A stretch of DNA of 64,000 nucleotides. Source: Pelagimonas varians (GTDB taxonomy: Bacteria; Pseudomonadota; Alphaproteobacteria; Rhodobacterales; Rhodobacteraceae). The position numbers were made by a program, and so were the translations under genes. This document shows, one piece after another, positions 37,552 through 45,665 of this stretch (the first letter of the stretch is position 1; each line of letters starts with the position of its first letter). Location of the stretch: NCBI RefSeq assembly GCF_003208435.1, contig NZ_QKMF01000007.1, positions 174,893 through 238,892 on the forward strand, given 5' to 3'. The notes beneath the pieces were generated by a model. It was not told the DNA's origin. It did no database searches and saw only the letters and a list, made by a program, of their open reading frames with translations.

Positions 37552-38064
37552 TTAGATATTGCCCCGTAAAAAGAACGCCAGATTTGACGGAGGATACACC
37601 ATCAACAAGGCATTTCCGGCTGCGTCGTAGACCGTCCGCGTGTCTGGGGACATCAATATTTGATAGTAGCCGTAGGCGATTTCGTCCGCCATACAATCCT
37701 TGACCGGTCCCACCCCTGTTGACAGCATTCCCAGCCCTTTGCCCAGATCGCGTGACATCAGTTGTTCCGAAATCTCGTTCGGGCTGGTTTCGGCTATGTC
37801 GAACAAAACCGGCTGTCCCCTGCGCACGCGTATCAAAGCCGTGTCGATGGATCGGGCCCGCGGAATTTTGCTGCTGATTTCCGGACGCGCCAAATCGAAA
37901 ACCGCCACCGTACACGTGACTTCCGAGGTAAAGAACAGCGTTTCGGACAGGTAGATCCATTTGGAGAGCTGACTGCGCAACGCCATTTCCTCGTCCAGCG
38001 CGCAGCCCGATAGCAACGCCGACAGCGTCGCAAGTATGACCCCTATGGGGAATCGGGCCACCAT
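37552..38064 (-). CDS. Lipoprotein of unknown function downstream of pccA
   Basis: 170 residues from the ATG at 38064, chosen because GGAGG lies 7 bases upstream. Lipobox LLSGC with Cys at residue 21. The mature part is alpha/beta with two further Cys (VTCTVAVFDL, VKDCMADEI) that could form a disulfide. I do not recognise it by function. Same strand as pccA, 100 bases downstream. Confidence 0.72.
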   Translation of the reverse strand: MVARFPIGVILATLSALLSGCALDEEMALRSQLSKWIYLSETLFFTSEVTCTVAVFDLARPEISSKIPRARSIDTALIRVRRGQPVLFDIAETSPNEISEQLMSRDLGKGLGMLSTGVGPVKDCMADEIAYGYYQILMSPDTRTVYDAAGNALLMVYPPSNLAFFLRGNI

Positions 38065-38164
38065 GGCCTGCCTCCAAAATCCAAGCATCCGTTCCCGGAA
38101 AGATACCCGGCAAAGATTTACACTTGGTGTTCGCAAGCAGATATGTGGCGGCCCGGTTCAAAGT

Positions 38165-40210
38165 TTACTCGAATTCCATGATGACATCATCAACCGCAAG
38201 GCTATCGCCAGCAGCTGCATTGATCTTGGAAACGACTCCCTTTTTCTCAGCGCGCAGGATGTTTTCCATCTTCATCGCTTCAACAGTACACAGCGCTTGC
38301 CCGTCTTCGACCTCGTCCCCCTCGGCGACGTTCACGTTGACGATCAAGCCGGGCATTGGGCACAGCAACATCTTGGACGTATCAGGCGGCAGTTTTTCCG
38401 GCATCAGTTTCGCAAGTTCGGCCTGACGGGGCGAGCGGACATGCACCTTGAGATCCGCGCCGCGTGACCGCATCCGGAAGCCTTGGGTGATCTTGTCGAC
38501 CTTGATCACCAATGGCGCGCCATCAACTGTCATCCGGGCAAGACTATCGCCCGGCGTCCAATCCCCTTCGACCCGCAATTCGCCGCCGTCTGCAAAGCGC
38601 ACAGTAGACCCTTGCTGATCGGCCTCGATTGTGACGTCAAACGCCTGATCTTGCAGCGCAACGTTCCATTCTGACCCAACCACCCGTTCGTGGTTATCAA
38701 GACGGCCAGACACCCGCGCACGGCGAATTTCGCTGACGCGGTTCATTGCAGCAGCAGCTGCCGCAACACGCCGAAGTTCGGCGTCGGCCAAGGTAACGCC
38801 TTGGAATCCGTCAGGGTATTGCTCTTCGATAAAGGCGGTGGTCATTTCGCCCTTGATGAACACCGGATGATCCATAACGGCCGACAAGAAAGGCAAGTTG
38901 TGGCCAATGCCTTCAACTTCAAAACTGTCGAGCGCGATGCGCATTTCTTCAATGGCTTCATCACGGGTCGGGCCCCATGTGCACAGCTTGGCGATCATCG
39001 GATCGTAATACATGCTGATTTCGCCGCCTTCATAGACGCCGGTGTCATTGCGCACAGCATATTTGCCAGCCGGCGCATCGCCCTGCCATTTGTCGTTTTC
39101 CAACAACAATCCCGCTGCGACTTCGGCAGGGGGACGATAGCGGGTCAAACGGCCAATCGACGGCAAGAAGCCGCGATAGGGATCTTCGGCATACAGACGG
39201 TTTTCAATGGCCCAACCGTTCAGCTGTACATCATCCTGAGTGATGCTCAGCGGCTCGCCATTGGCAACACGGATCATCTGTTCAACCAGATCAACACCGG
39301 TGATCAGCTCGGTCACAGGGTGTTCCACCTGCAAACGGGTGTTCATCTCAAGGAAGTAAAAGTTGCGATCGCCATCAACGATGAATTCCACGGTCCCGGC
39401 GCTTGCGTAGCCAACGGCCTTGGCCAGCGCAACGGATTGTTCCCCCATGGCTTTGCGGGTCTCGGCATCAAGGAAGGGCGACGGTGCCTCTTCGACAACC
39501 TTTTGCTGGCGGCGCTGGATCGAGCATTCCCGCTCGTTCAGATAAATGCCATTGCCATGTGCGTCGCACAGCACCTGAATTTCAATGTGACGTGGCTGGG
39601 TGACGAATTTTTCGATGAAAATTCGGTCATCGCCAAAGCTGTTGGCCGCTTCGTTTTTGGACGATTGAAACCCTTCGCGGGCTTCCTCATCGTTCCAAGC
39701 AATCCGCATGCCCTTGCCGCCGCCACCTGCGGAGGCCTTGAGCATCACGGGATAGCCAACTTCGTTCGAAATCTTGACGGCTTCGTCCGCGTCTTCGATC
39801 AGCCCCATATAGCCCGGCACTGTGCTAACCTTGGCCTCTTGGGCGATTTTCTTGGAGGTGATCTTGTCCCCCATGCTTTCGATTGCGCCCACCGGGGGGC
39901 CAACAAATGCGACGCCTTCGGCGGCCAGCGCCTCGGCAAATTTAGCGTTTTCCGACAAGAAACCATAACCCGGATGCACCGCCTGCGCGCCCGACTGGCG
40001 GACCGCGTCCATGATCTTGTCGATCACGATATAGGACTGATTGGCCTGTGGCGGGCCAATGTGGATCGCCTCATCGGCCATCTGCACGTGCAGCGCCTGC
40101 TTGTCAGCGTCCGAATAAACGGCGACGGTCTTGATACCCATTTTGCGCGCGGTCTTGATGACCCGGCAAGCAATTTCGCCGCGGTTGGCGATCAGGATCT
40201 TGTCGAACAT
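38165..40210 (-). CDS. pccA: Propionyl-CoA carboxylase alpha (biotin) subunit
   Basis: 681 residues from the ATG at 40210 ([20 protein letters not shown]). Biotin carboxylase domain (1-450: the ATP loop KASAGGGGKGMR, the catalytic EMNTRLQVEHPVTE), a linker/BT domain, then the C-terminal biotin carrier domain with AMKMEN (biotinyl Lys about 647). It carboxylates biotin with ATP and bicarbonate for PccB. The AMKMEN motif and its pairing with pccB and mcm favour propionyl-CoA over acetyl-CoA. The upstream in-frame extension is ignored because the family N-terminus is exact here. Confidence 0.97.
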   Translation of the reverse strand: MFDKILIANRGEIACRVIKTARKMGIKTVAVYSDADKQALHVQMADEAIHIGPPQANQSYIVIDKIMDAVRQSGAQAVHPGYGFLSENAKFAEALAAEGVAFVGPPVGAIESMGDKITSKKIAQEAKVSTVPGYMGLIEDADEAVKISNEVGYPVMLKASAGGGGKGMRIAWNDEEAREGFQSSKNEAANSFGDDRIFIEKFVTQPRHIEIQVLCDAHGNGIYLNERECSIQRRQQKVVEEAPSPFLDAETRKAMGEQSVALAKAVGYASAGTVEFIVDGDRNFYFLEMNTRLQVEHPVTELITGVDLVEQMIRVANGEPLSITQDDVQLNGWAIENRLYAEDPYRGFLPSIGRLTRYRPPAEVAAGLLLENDKWQGDAPAGKYAVRNDTGVYEGGEISMYYDPMIAKLCTWGPTRDEAIEEMRIALDSFEVEGIGHNLPFLSAVMDHPVFIKGEMTTAFIEEQYPDGFQGVTLADAELRRVAAAAAAMNRVSEIRRARVSGRLDNHERVVGSEWNVALQDQAFDVTIEADQQGSTVRFADGGELRVEGDWTPGDSLARMTVDGAPLVIKVDKITQGFRMRSRGADLKVHVRSPRQAELAKLMPEKLPPDTSKMLLCPMPGLIVNVNVAEGDEVEDGQALCTVEAMKMENILRAEKKGVVSKINAAAGDSLAVDDVIMEFE

Positions 40211-40330
40211 GTCTGTCCCTTTCCTTATGTCGTAGCCCGAAAGCGCCAAGCGCTCCGCGGCATGCAAAAAGACCGCCCGGCGCAAAGCGCACGAGCGGTC
40301 AAACCAACACAGAACAATCCACTGACAGTG

Positions 40331-40534
40331 TCAGCAGCGTTCTGGATATTTCTGGCAATAGGCGATGTTCCCGGCTGCACCAATCGCAGCCCCGACAAGC
40401 GCATCTTGTTCCAGGACAACAGCGGCCGCACCGCCTGCCCCAGCCCCAACAAGCGCTTGCTCACCAAGCGTGTCACCACAGGCAGCGAGCGTGCCAAAGG
40501 CAAGCGCCACCGCAATCCATTTATGCTTTTGCAT
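40331..40534 (-). CDS. Small lipoprotein upstream of pccA
   Basis: 67 residues: signal with lipobox LAAC (Cys at 19), then a Gly/Ala-rich stretch with AGAGGAAAVVLEQDALVGAA, resembling the glycine-zipper part of small outer-membrane lipoproteins, and two further Cys at the end. AGGAG precedes the ATG. It lies 120 bases upstream of pccA on the same strand. Confidence 0.7.
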   Translation of the reverse strand: MQKHKWIAVALAFGTLAACGDTLGEQALVGAGAGGAAAVVLEQDALVGAAIGAAGNIAYCQKYPERC

Positions 40535-40886
40535 GTTATGCTCTCCTCAAGGATCCTTATGACGGATACCGTCTTGGACCATGCAGCGACTGGCACAGGC
40601 CAGCCCATCTGCTCACTTGAGATGATTTCGGCGAAACCTGGCCGAGGCATAGAAATTTTGGAACGATAAGACCGAACGACACTTCCGAAAAATTGGGGCG
40701 GACAAACAGGGGATTGTCCGAACCGCCCCGTTAGGAAAGGGTCACGATGAAGGCTGATCACGTCTTGGGACCGCGTTGCATCCTTCATCTGTAGGTTGCC
40801 AAAACCAGTGGCCGCCGCATAGCGCATTGCAAATCCGCCGCCGAAATCGGCAGCGTTTTGCGCAAAATGAGAGGCCAATGGCAGGA
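40535..40886. other. 352-base gap between lipoprotein and DUF gene
   Basis: It holds the minus-strand terminator hairpin at 40695-40729 and, on the plus strand, a 36-codon open frame (40559-40669) with AAGGA ahead of its ATG. That frame has no recognisable features, and I do not call it a gene. The start-side 25 bases hold the lipoprotein ribosome-binding site. Nothing else is evident. Confidence 0.5.
40695..40729 (-). terminator. Intrinsic terminator splitting the pcc cluster
   Basis: GGGGCGG (40695-40701) pairs with CCGCCCC (40723-40729), with a second inner pair GGACAA/TTGTCC that can form an alternative stem. On the minus strand it is followed by AATTTTT. It would separate the pccB-side transcript from pccA. 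Confidence 0.7.
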
Positions 40887-41258
40887 TCACGCCCATTCCT
40901 CCGGTTTGTCGAACATATCAGGAAAGGAAACGCGCGTGGCGGCCTCATCAATCACCAGCAAGGCCTCATAGCTTGAGGCATCAAACGGATCGTCATAGGG
41001 CAGCACTTCACGGCCAAACAACCAGCTAAGGCGGCCAGCGTCCAGATTGCCACGTTCAAACGGTTCTGTTCCGAAATGATCCCAAAGCGCCTGCATAAAG
41101 GCGGAGTCAGCCCGGCGATCCGCAGGCCGGCGATCGCGAAAACGTTCGCGCCGTGTAATGGCACTCGCCCCTTTGGGATTTGGCCGCCGAACAACAAATT
41201 GAAAATCAGTCCCGGACAGGCGTCCGGGGAAACCGCGATGCTTGGTCATATGTAACAT
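40887..41258 (-). CDS. Conserved-looking cytosolic protein in the pcc cluster
   Basis: 123 residues from the ATG at 41258 (GGAGG 7 bases upstream). No signal or membrane segment. It has a basic N-terminal half (RRPNPKGASAITRRERFRDR) and an acidic C-terminal half ending DMFDKPEEWA. I do not recognise a domain. A pair of TTGCAA-centred palindromes lies 50-90 bases upstream of its start, so it probably belongs to the propionyl-CoA regulon. Confidence 0.68.
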   Translation of the reverse strand: MLHMTKHRGFPGRLSGTDFQFVVRRPNPKGASAITRRERFRDRRPADRRADSAFMQALWDHFGTEPFERGNLDAGRLSWLFGREVLPYDDPFDASSYEALLVIDEAATRVSFPDMFDKPEEWA

Positions 41259-41307
41259 TGTGTACCCTCCGATTGGTATTCCCAACGGTGGGTGCATCGC
41301 GAACAGA

Positions 41308-41345
41308 ACTCTTGCAAGAGTTTTGCCAAAGCTTTGCAAAGCTTT
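41308..41345. promoter_or_regulatory. Two TTGCAA-centred palindromes, candidate ScfR/PccR operator
   Basis: ACTCTTGCAAGAGT (41308-41321) and AAAGCTTTGCAAAGCTTT (41328-41345) are both perfect palindromes. Their centres are 22 bases apart, close to two helical turns. The second contains TTTGCAAA. They lie upstream of the 123-residue protein gene. Confidence 0.6.
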
Positions 41346-41408
41346 TGTGCGCCAGTCTCGGAAGTAGCGCAGTGCGGAACGGGCCCGAAAGCCCGTCCCG
41401 TGATCGTA

Positions 41409-41552
41409 TTACTTGTATTTGCCTGTGTAGACGGGTTCCATGGTGATCGGCTCTGGATCAACCACAATGAACTCTTCTTCTTGCTGGCCACCACAAGCGG
41501 AAACGCCTGCGACGATGGCGAACATGGCAAGCAGTTTGATGCTCTTGGACAT
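41409..41552 (-). CDS. 47-residue lipoprotein in the pcc cluster
   Basis: A short gene: ATG at 41552 with AGGAG 8 bases ahead. Signal MSKSIKLLAMFAIVAGVSAC with the lipidated Cys at residue 20, then GGQQEEEFIVVDPEPITMEP and a short Lys/Tyr-rich end. The acidic, Pro-rich mature part of 28 residues has no fold I recognise. It lies between the pccB operon and the next unknown gene, with TTTGCAAA about 110 bases upstream. A hairpin ACGGGC/GCCCGT (41379-41396) follows the stop. Confidence 0.75.
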   Translation of the reverse strand: MSKSIKLLAMFAIVAGVSACGGQQEEEFIVVDPEPITMEPVYTGKYK

Positions 41553-41663
41553 CTAAGACTCCTGTCAGATTCAACGAGACCTGCACGGCCATACGGCCCT
41601 GCCTGCCCCTTTTGCGAGGTAAAGATTGCTTGGGAGCAATCGAGGCTCAAATTAGCTGACAGG

Positions 41664-41671
41664 TTTGCAAA
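41664..41671. promoter_or_regulatory. TTTGCAAA octamer upstream of the 47-residue lipoprotein
   Basis: Perfect octamer at 41664-41671, with a second imperfect copy (ACTGCAAA) at 41707-41714, in the gap between the DUF6497-like gene and the lipoprotein gene. Confidence 0.45.
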
Positions 41672-41766
41672 AAGATATGCTCCCAAATCCGAGAGAAAAT
41701 CCTGTGACTGCAAAGCCTCATAAAGTTGTCCACATGAGAGTCGATCCGCAACATGTTGTGTATGCA

Positions 41767-42225
41767 TCAAAAAACCTCCCAGATACAGAGACCGTTTTCC
41801 ACGGTATAACTCTCGAAAAACTGGGTGACATCCGGGTTCATCGCCCCGAATTCAACAGGTTTTTCCATCAAGGTCACAGTGATCTGTGACGGTGTTACCC
41901 CATTGATTTCAAGTTGCGGCAACGCGAACTGATCGCACAGATACGTCATGCCCTCGGCAAGGTCATCGAACCCTTTGCCGCCCTGCCCAAGCCCGGGCAG
42001 CACAAAGCGAAATCTTTGCGCAGGCGTATCATCAATCCAGTCGTGAAACTGAACATCAACGCCAGACGGCAGTGTGATTGGTTCGGCGGCAGACAAAGGG
42101 CCTGCAACCGCTGCGGTCATCAAAAATGAAATAAGTGCGCAGCCCCGACCCCAACCGGGTCCTCCCGCCGGGGCTGCTAAAATCCCGGGCGTGCCCTGGG
42201 ATGTAACTGATACGGCAACAGTCAT
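41767..42225 (-). CDS. Exported protein of unknown function, DUF6497-like
   Basis: 152 residues from the ATG at 42225, which overlaps the upstream stop as ATGA. A long hydrophobic N-terminal segment (ALISFLMTAAVAGPLSAA) looks like a signal peptide with a long leader. The mature part is beta-rich, with PSGVDVQFHDWIDDTPAQRF and two Cys (YLCDQF, GLCIWEVF at the end). The DUF assignment is from memory and tentative. Third gene of pccB, 122-residue protein, this gene. Confidence 0.7.
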   Translation of the reverse strand: MTVAVSVTSQGTPGILAAPAGGPGWGRGCALISFLMTAAVAGPLSAAEPITLPSGVDVQFHDWIDDTPAQRFRFVLPGLGQGGKGFDDLAEGMTYLCDQFALPQLEINGVTPSQITVTLMEKPVEFGAMNPDVTQFFESYTVENGLCIWEVF

Positions 42226-42590
42226 GTTGCCCGCCTTTTCGCCCATTTCAGCCACCTTGCGCGATGCGCGGGGCTGTCCAGCAGCGATTGGATTCGGTTG
42301 GAAAGGTTTTTCGGCACAGAGCCCGGCACCAAGAACTGGCCGCCCGCTGTTACTGTCATTCCCTCTTCCGTAGTTGAGACCAATATCACAGGTGAGAAAC
42401 CGCGCAAGCCCCTAAGTTCACGCCATAGGTCCTGACGGATTTGACGTGCCAGACGGCCCCGCAACGCAGGTGGAAACACAGCTTCGGCCTGCACGTCGAA
42501 CCGTGCAGGCAAATGCCGCGACAGCGTGAATTGCGCGCCCTCGCGCAATTCATACCAGCCACCGCGTGACTTATGGTTTCCCTGCCCCAT
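42222..42590 (-). CDS. Small cytosolic protein immediately downstream of pccB
   Basis: 122 residues from the ATG at 42590, 8 bases after the pccB stop, with AAGGA ahead. Basic, with an alternating hydrophobic pattern (GGWYELREGAQFTLSRHLPA) and a Ser/Arg-rich helical end. No recognised domain. Its stop overlaps the start of the next gene (ATGA), so three genes are tightly coupled with pccB. Confidence 0.72.
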   Translation of the reverse strand: MGQGNHKSRGGWYELREGAQFTLSRHLPARFDVQAEAVFPPALRGRLARQIRQDLWRELRGLRGFSPVILVSTTEEGMTVTAGGQFLVPGSVPKNLSNRIQSLLDSPAHRARWLKWAKRRAT

Positions 42591-42598
42591 GACGATCC

Positions 42599-44131
42599 TT
42601 ACAGCGGAATGTTGTCGTGCTTTTTCCACGGATTGGTCAGCTGCTTACCACGCAGCATCGCAAAGGCACGTGAAACACGGCGACGTGTCGACTTTGGTTG
42701 AATGACTTCGTCAATAAAGCCGCGCTCGGCCGCAACAAACGGATTGGCGAACCGGTCTTCATATTCCGCAGTATGCGCCGCGATCTTTTCCGCATCGCCA
42801 AGATCGGCACGGTGGATAATTTCGGTGGCCCCTTTGGCCCCCATCACCGCGATCTCGGCCGTTGGCCATGCATAGTTCACATCGCCGCGCAGGTGTTTGG
42901 ACGCCATAACGTCATAGGCACCGCCATAGGCTTTGCGGGTAATAACAGTGACCTTTGGAACGGTGGCTTCGCCATAGGCAAACAACAGTTTCGCACCATG
43001 CTTGATAACGCCGCCATATTCTTGCGAAGTGCCTGGCAAGAAGCCCGGAACATCAACCAGCGTCAGGATTGGAATTTCAAAACAATCACAAAAGCGGACA
43101 AAACGCGCAGCCTTGCGGGAACTGTCGATATCAAGGCAGCCGGCCAGAACCATTGGCTGGTTGGCAACAACACCCACAGTTTGCCCTTCAAGACGGATAA
43201 AGCCGGTCAGGATATTGCCTGCGAAATCCTTCTGGATCTCATAAAAATCCCCTTCGTCGGCAACCTTTGCGATCAACTCCTTCATGTCATACGGCATGTT
43301 GGGGTTTTCAGGGATCAGCGTATCAAGGCTGGTTTCGATCCGGTCCACGTCGTCAAAGAACGGACGCACGGGGGGCTTTTCGCGGTTGTTGAGCGGCAGG
43401 TAGTCTACCAAGCGGCGCACTTCGGCGAGCGCTTCGACATCGTTCTCAAATGCGCCATCCGCAACCGAGGACTTTTTAGTGTGGGTAGATGCACCGCCCA
43501 GTTCTTCTGCTGTTACAACTTCATTGGTGACGGTTTTCACCACGTCAGGACCGGTGACAAACATGTACGAGCTGTCTTTCACCATAAAGATGAAATCGGT
43601 CATCGCAGGTGAGTAAACCGCGCCGCCCGCACATGGGCCCATGATCACCGAGATTTGTGGGATCACACCGGATGCCATGATATTACGCTGAAAGATTTCA
43701 GCATAGCCGGCAAGGGCATCGACACCCTCTTGGATGCGGGCACCGCCGGAATCGTTCAAACCGATGATTGGCGCGCCGTTTTGCATCGCCATATCCATGA
43801 CCTTGCAGATCTTGGCTGCGTGGGTCGCGGACACCGAACCACCCAGAACAGTAAAATCCTGACTGAACACATAGACCATGCGTCCGTTGATTGTACCCCA
43901 GCCGGTGACAACACCGTCGCCATACGGCCGGTTGTCTTCCATGCCGAAATCGGTGCAGCGATGGGCGACAAATGTGTCATATTCCTCAAAGCTACCTTCA
44001 TCGAGCAACAGCTCAATCCGTTCACGGGCTGTCAGCTTGCCTTTGGCATGCTGGCTGTCGATGCGTCGCTGGCCACCACCCAAACGGGCGTTTTCGCGGC
44101 GGTCATGCAGCTCTTGAAGAATGTCTTTCAT
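42599..44131 (-). CDS. pccB: Propionyl-CoA carboxylase beta (carboxyltransferase) subunit
   Basis: 510 residues from the ATG at 44131 ([20 protein letters not shown]). The crotonase-like carboxyltransferase domains are intact: [19 protein letters not shown], the oxyanion loop [13 protein letters not shown], and the second-half [20 protein letters not shown]. It moves the carboxyl group from biotin to propionyl-CoA, giving (S)-methylmalonyl-CoA. It heads a three- to five-gene minus-strand operon. Its control region, shared with the divergent MFS gene, carries several TTTGCAAA-like octamers. Confidence 0.97.
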   Translation of the reverse strand: MKDILQELHDRRENARLGGGQRRIDSQHAKGKLTARERIELLLDEGSFEEYDTFVAHRCTDFGMEDNRPYGDGVVTGWGTINGRMVYVFSQDFTVLGGSVSATHAAKICKVMDMAMQNGAPIIGLNDSGGARIQEGVDALAGYAEIFQRNIMASGVIPQISVIMGPCAGGAVYSPAMTDFIFMVKDSSYMFVTGPDVVKTVTNEVVTAEELGGASTHTKKSSVADGAFENDVEALAEVRRLVDYLPLNNREKPPVRPFFDDVDRIETSLDTLIPENPNMPYDMKELIAKVADEGDFYEIQKDFAGNILTGFIRLEGQTVGVVANQPMVLAGCLDIDSSRKAARFVRFCDCFEIPILTLVDVPGFLPGTSQEYGGVIKHGAKLLFAYGEATVPKVTVITRKAYGGAYDVMASKHLRGDVNYAWPTAEIAVMGAKGATEIIHRADLGDAEKIAAHTAEYEDRFANPFVAAERGFIDEVIQPKSTRRRVSRAFAMLRGKQLTNPWKKHDNIPL

Positions 44132-44172
44132 CTGCGGTCCCTTTCGTGTCAAACGCGCCTTTGGTCAGGTCT

Positions 44173-44335
44173 TTTGCAAATTGACGCACAGGGGCTGTGC
44201 AATTTACAGGAGACGGCCGTGCCGCGCGGATCATGCTGAGGGGCAAAATACAGCTCAAAGCCCTTGCCTCAAGGGTTTCTTGGCAAATTTGCAAATTCTG
44301 AAAATAACCCCTGCGGATAATTGCAAAACTGCAAA
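44173..44335. promoter_or_regulatory. Cluster of TTTGCAAA-like octamers between pccB and the MFS gene
   Basis: TTTGCAAA at 44173-44180. Then two pairs of abutting octamers: TTGGCAAA|TTTGCAAA at 44280-44295 and ATTGCAAA|ACTGCAAA at 44320-44335, with pair starts 40 bases apart. The gap holds the promoters of both divergent genes. Such motifs are reported for RamB/PccR-type regulators, one of which is encoded next to the MFS gene. Confidence 0.65.
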
Positions 44336-44394
44336 GCCCCTTTGTTTACTAATCCCTGCATAGACAAAGCTGGTTTTGAGGCCTACCGAAGAGC

Positions 44395-45621
44395 ATGGAT
44401 ACCCGTATTGAGGTCCGTTTTCGCGACCGCACAACCCCGCCACATATTGTCACACTGGTGCTTCTTGCAGGCATGTCCGCGCTTGCGATGAACATTTTTG
44501 TGCCGTCGCTGCCCATGATGACAGCCTATTTTGACACTGAATATCGGCTGATGCAGTTGGCGGTGGCCGGATTTCTGGCATCAAATGCCTTGCTACAAAT
44601 CTTTATCGGGCCGATTTCGGATCACTATGGCCGCCGCCCGGTTTTGCTGGCAGGCATTGCGTTGTTTTGCGTCGCCACCGTTGGCTGCTTGATAGCTCCG
44701 GATGTCTACAGCTTTTTGGTGTTCCGGATGCTGCAAGCTGTGATCGCCACCGCCATGGTCCTTAGCCGTGCCATCGTGCGTGACATGTACCCCCAAGATC
44801 AAGCCGCATCGATGATCGGTTATGTAACGATGGGGATGTCCGTTGTTCCAATGGTTGGCCCTGTGTTGGGCGGCTATCTGGGTGAGTTGATGGGCTGGCA
44901 GGCAAACTTTTGGCTCTTGCTGATCGTCGGGTTGATTGTTTTGTGGCTGACCTACCAAGATGTCGGTGAAACCAAAGTCCGGACAGGTCAAACCATGGCC
45001 GAGCAGGTCCGCGAATATCCCGAACTGCTCACCTCGCCGCGGTTTTGGGGTTATGCGCTGGCATCAGCCTTATCATCCGGCGCGTTCTTTTCCTATGTCG
45101 GCGGCGCGCCTTATATCGGGACCGAGCTATATGGGCTTGACCCATCAGAGTTGGGATTCTTCTTTGGAGCCCCCGCCGTTGGTTATTTCTTCGGCAACTT
45201 TATCACCGGAAAATTTGCGGCCCGCATTGGCGTCAATAAAATGGTTCTGTGGGGCAGTTTGATTGTCACCATTCCGATGATTACCTTGCTGGGTATTTTC
45301 GCGGCAGGGCATGGATCTGTCTGGGTATTCTTTGGCTTTATGACCTTTGTCGGCATCGGCAACGGCATGACCATCCCCAATGCCACTGCAGGGATGCTTT
45401 CGGTGCGGCCCCGTTTGGCAGGCACAGCGTCCGGGCTCGGCGGGGCTATTATGCTGGGCGGAGGCGCGGCCATGTCTGCATTAGCGGGATTGCTGCTGCA
45501 CCCCGGCACGGGTGCTTGGCCGCTGCTATGGATGATGGCGGGGTCTTCTGCAGCCTCAGTGTTTGTAATTCTTCTGGTAATTCGGCGGACAAAGCAAATT
45601 GGGGGGCTGGACGCCTCCTGA
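44395..45621 (+). CDS. MFS transporter, Bcr/CflA-like drug exporter
   Basis: 408 residues, 12 hydrophobic helices. The MFS motif between helices 2 and 3 reads GPISDHYGRRPVLLAG. The motif C-like glycine-rich stretch VPMVGPVLGGYLG is typical of proton-driven exporters, and the N-terminal ALAMNIFVPSLPMM is close to Bcr/CflA. It should expel small molecules across the inner membrane. It is divergent from pccB and 44 bases ahead of the ScfR-type regulator gene. Its control region is the one rich in TTTGCAAA, so it may be part of the propionyl-CoA regulon, perhaps for acyl or drug export. Confidence 0.88.
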   Translation: MDTRIEVRFRDRTTPPHIVTLVLLAGMSALAMNIFVPSLPMMTAYFDTEYRLMQLAVAGFLASNALLQIFIGPISDHYGRRPVLLAGIALFCVATVGCLIAPDVYSFLVFRMLQAVIATAMVLSRAIVRDMYPQDQAASMIGYVTMGMSVVPMVGPVLGGYLGELMGWQANFWLLLIVGLIVLWLTYQDVGETKVRTGQTMAEQVREYPELLTSPRFWGYALASALSSGAFFSYVGGAPYIGTELYGLDPSELGFFFGAPAVGYFFGNFITGKFAARIGVNKMVLWGSLIVTIPMITLLGIFAAGHGSVWVFFGFMTFVGIGNGMTIPNATAGMLSVRPRLAGTASGLGGAIMLGGGAAMSALAGLLLHPGTGAWPLLWMMAGSSAASVFVILLVIRRTKQIGGLDAS

Positions 45622-45626
45622 ATTAG

Positions 45627-45664
45627 ATTGCAAACTTGCGACACGTTAATCGCAAAGGTGCAAA
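45627..45664. promoter_or_regulatory. Paired octamers over the start of the regulator gene (autoregulation site)
   Basis: ATTGCAAA|CTTGCGAC (45627-45642) and ATCGCAAA|GGTGCAAA (45649-45664). The second pair ends one base before the regulator ATG and overlaps the ribosome-binding region. The abutting-octamer layout repeats that seen ahead of pccB. Confidence 0.5.
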
Positions 45665-45665
45665 T

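Noticed and set aside
36938..38161. Upstream half of a 719-codon minus-strand open frame continuous with the sulfotransferase-like gene
   Set aside because: The extra 400 codons are antisense to the DUF4174 gene and overlap the lipoprotein gene. Their translation is Arg/Ser/Gly-rich without any domain. The protein fold begins at the ATG at 36937.
38690..40669. 659-codon plus-strand open frame opposite pccA
   Set aside because: It is the mirror frame of a well-conserved carboxylase in GC-rich codon use. The translation has no domain and no ribosome-binding site.
40559..40669. 36-codon plus-strand frame with AAGGA upstream
   Set aside because: Too short, no signal or motif, and it lies against the flow of the surrounding operon. 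Left as part of the gap description.
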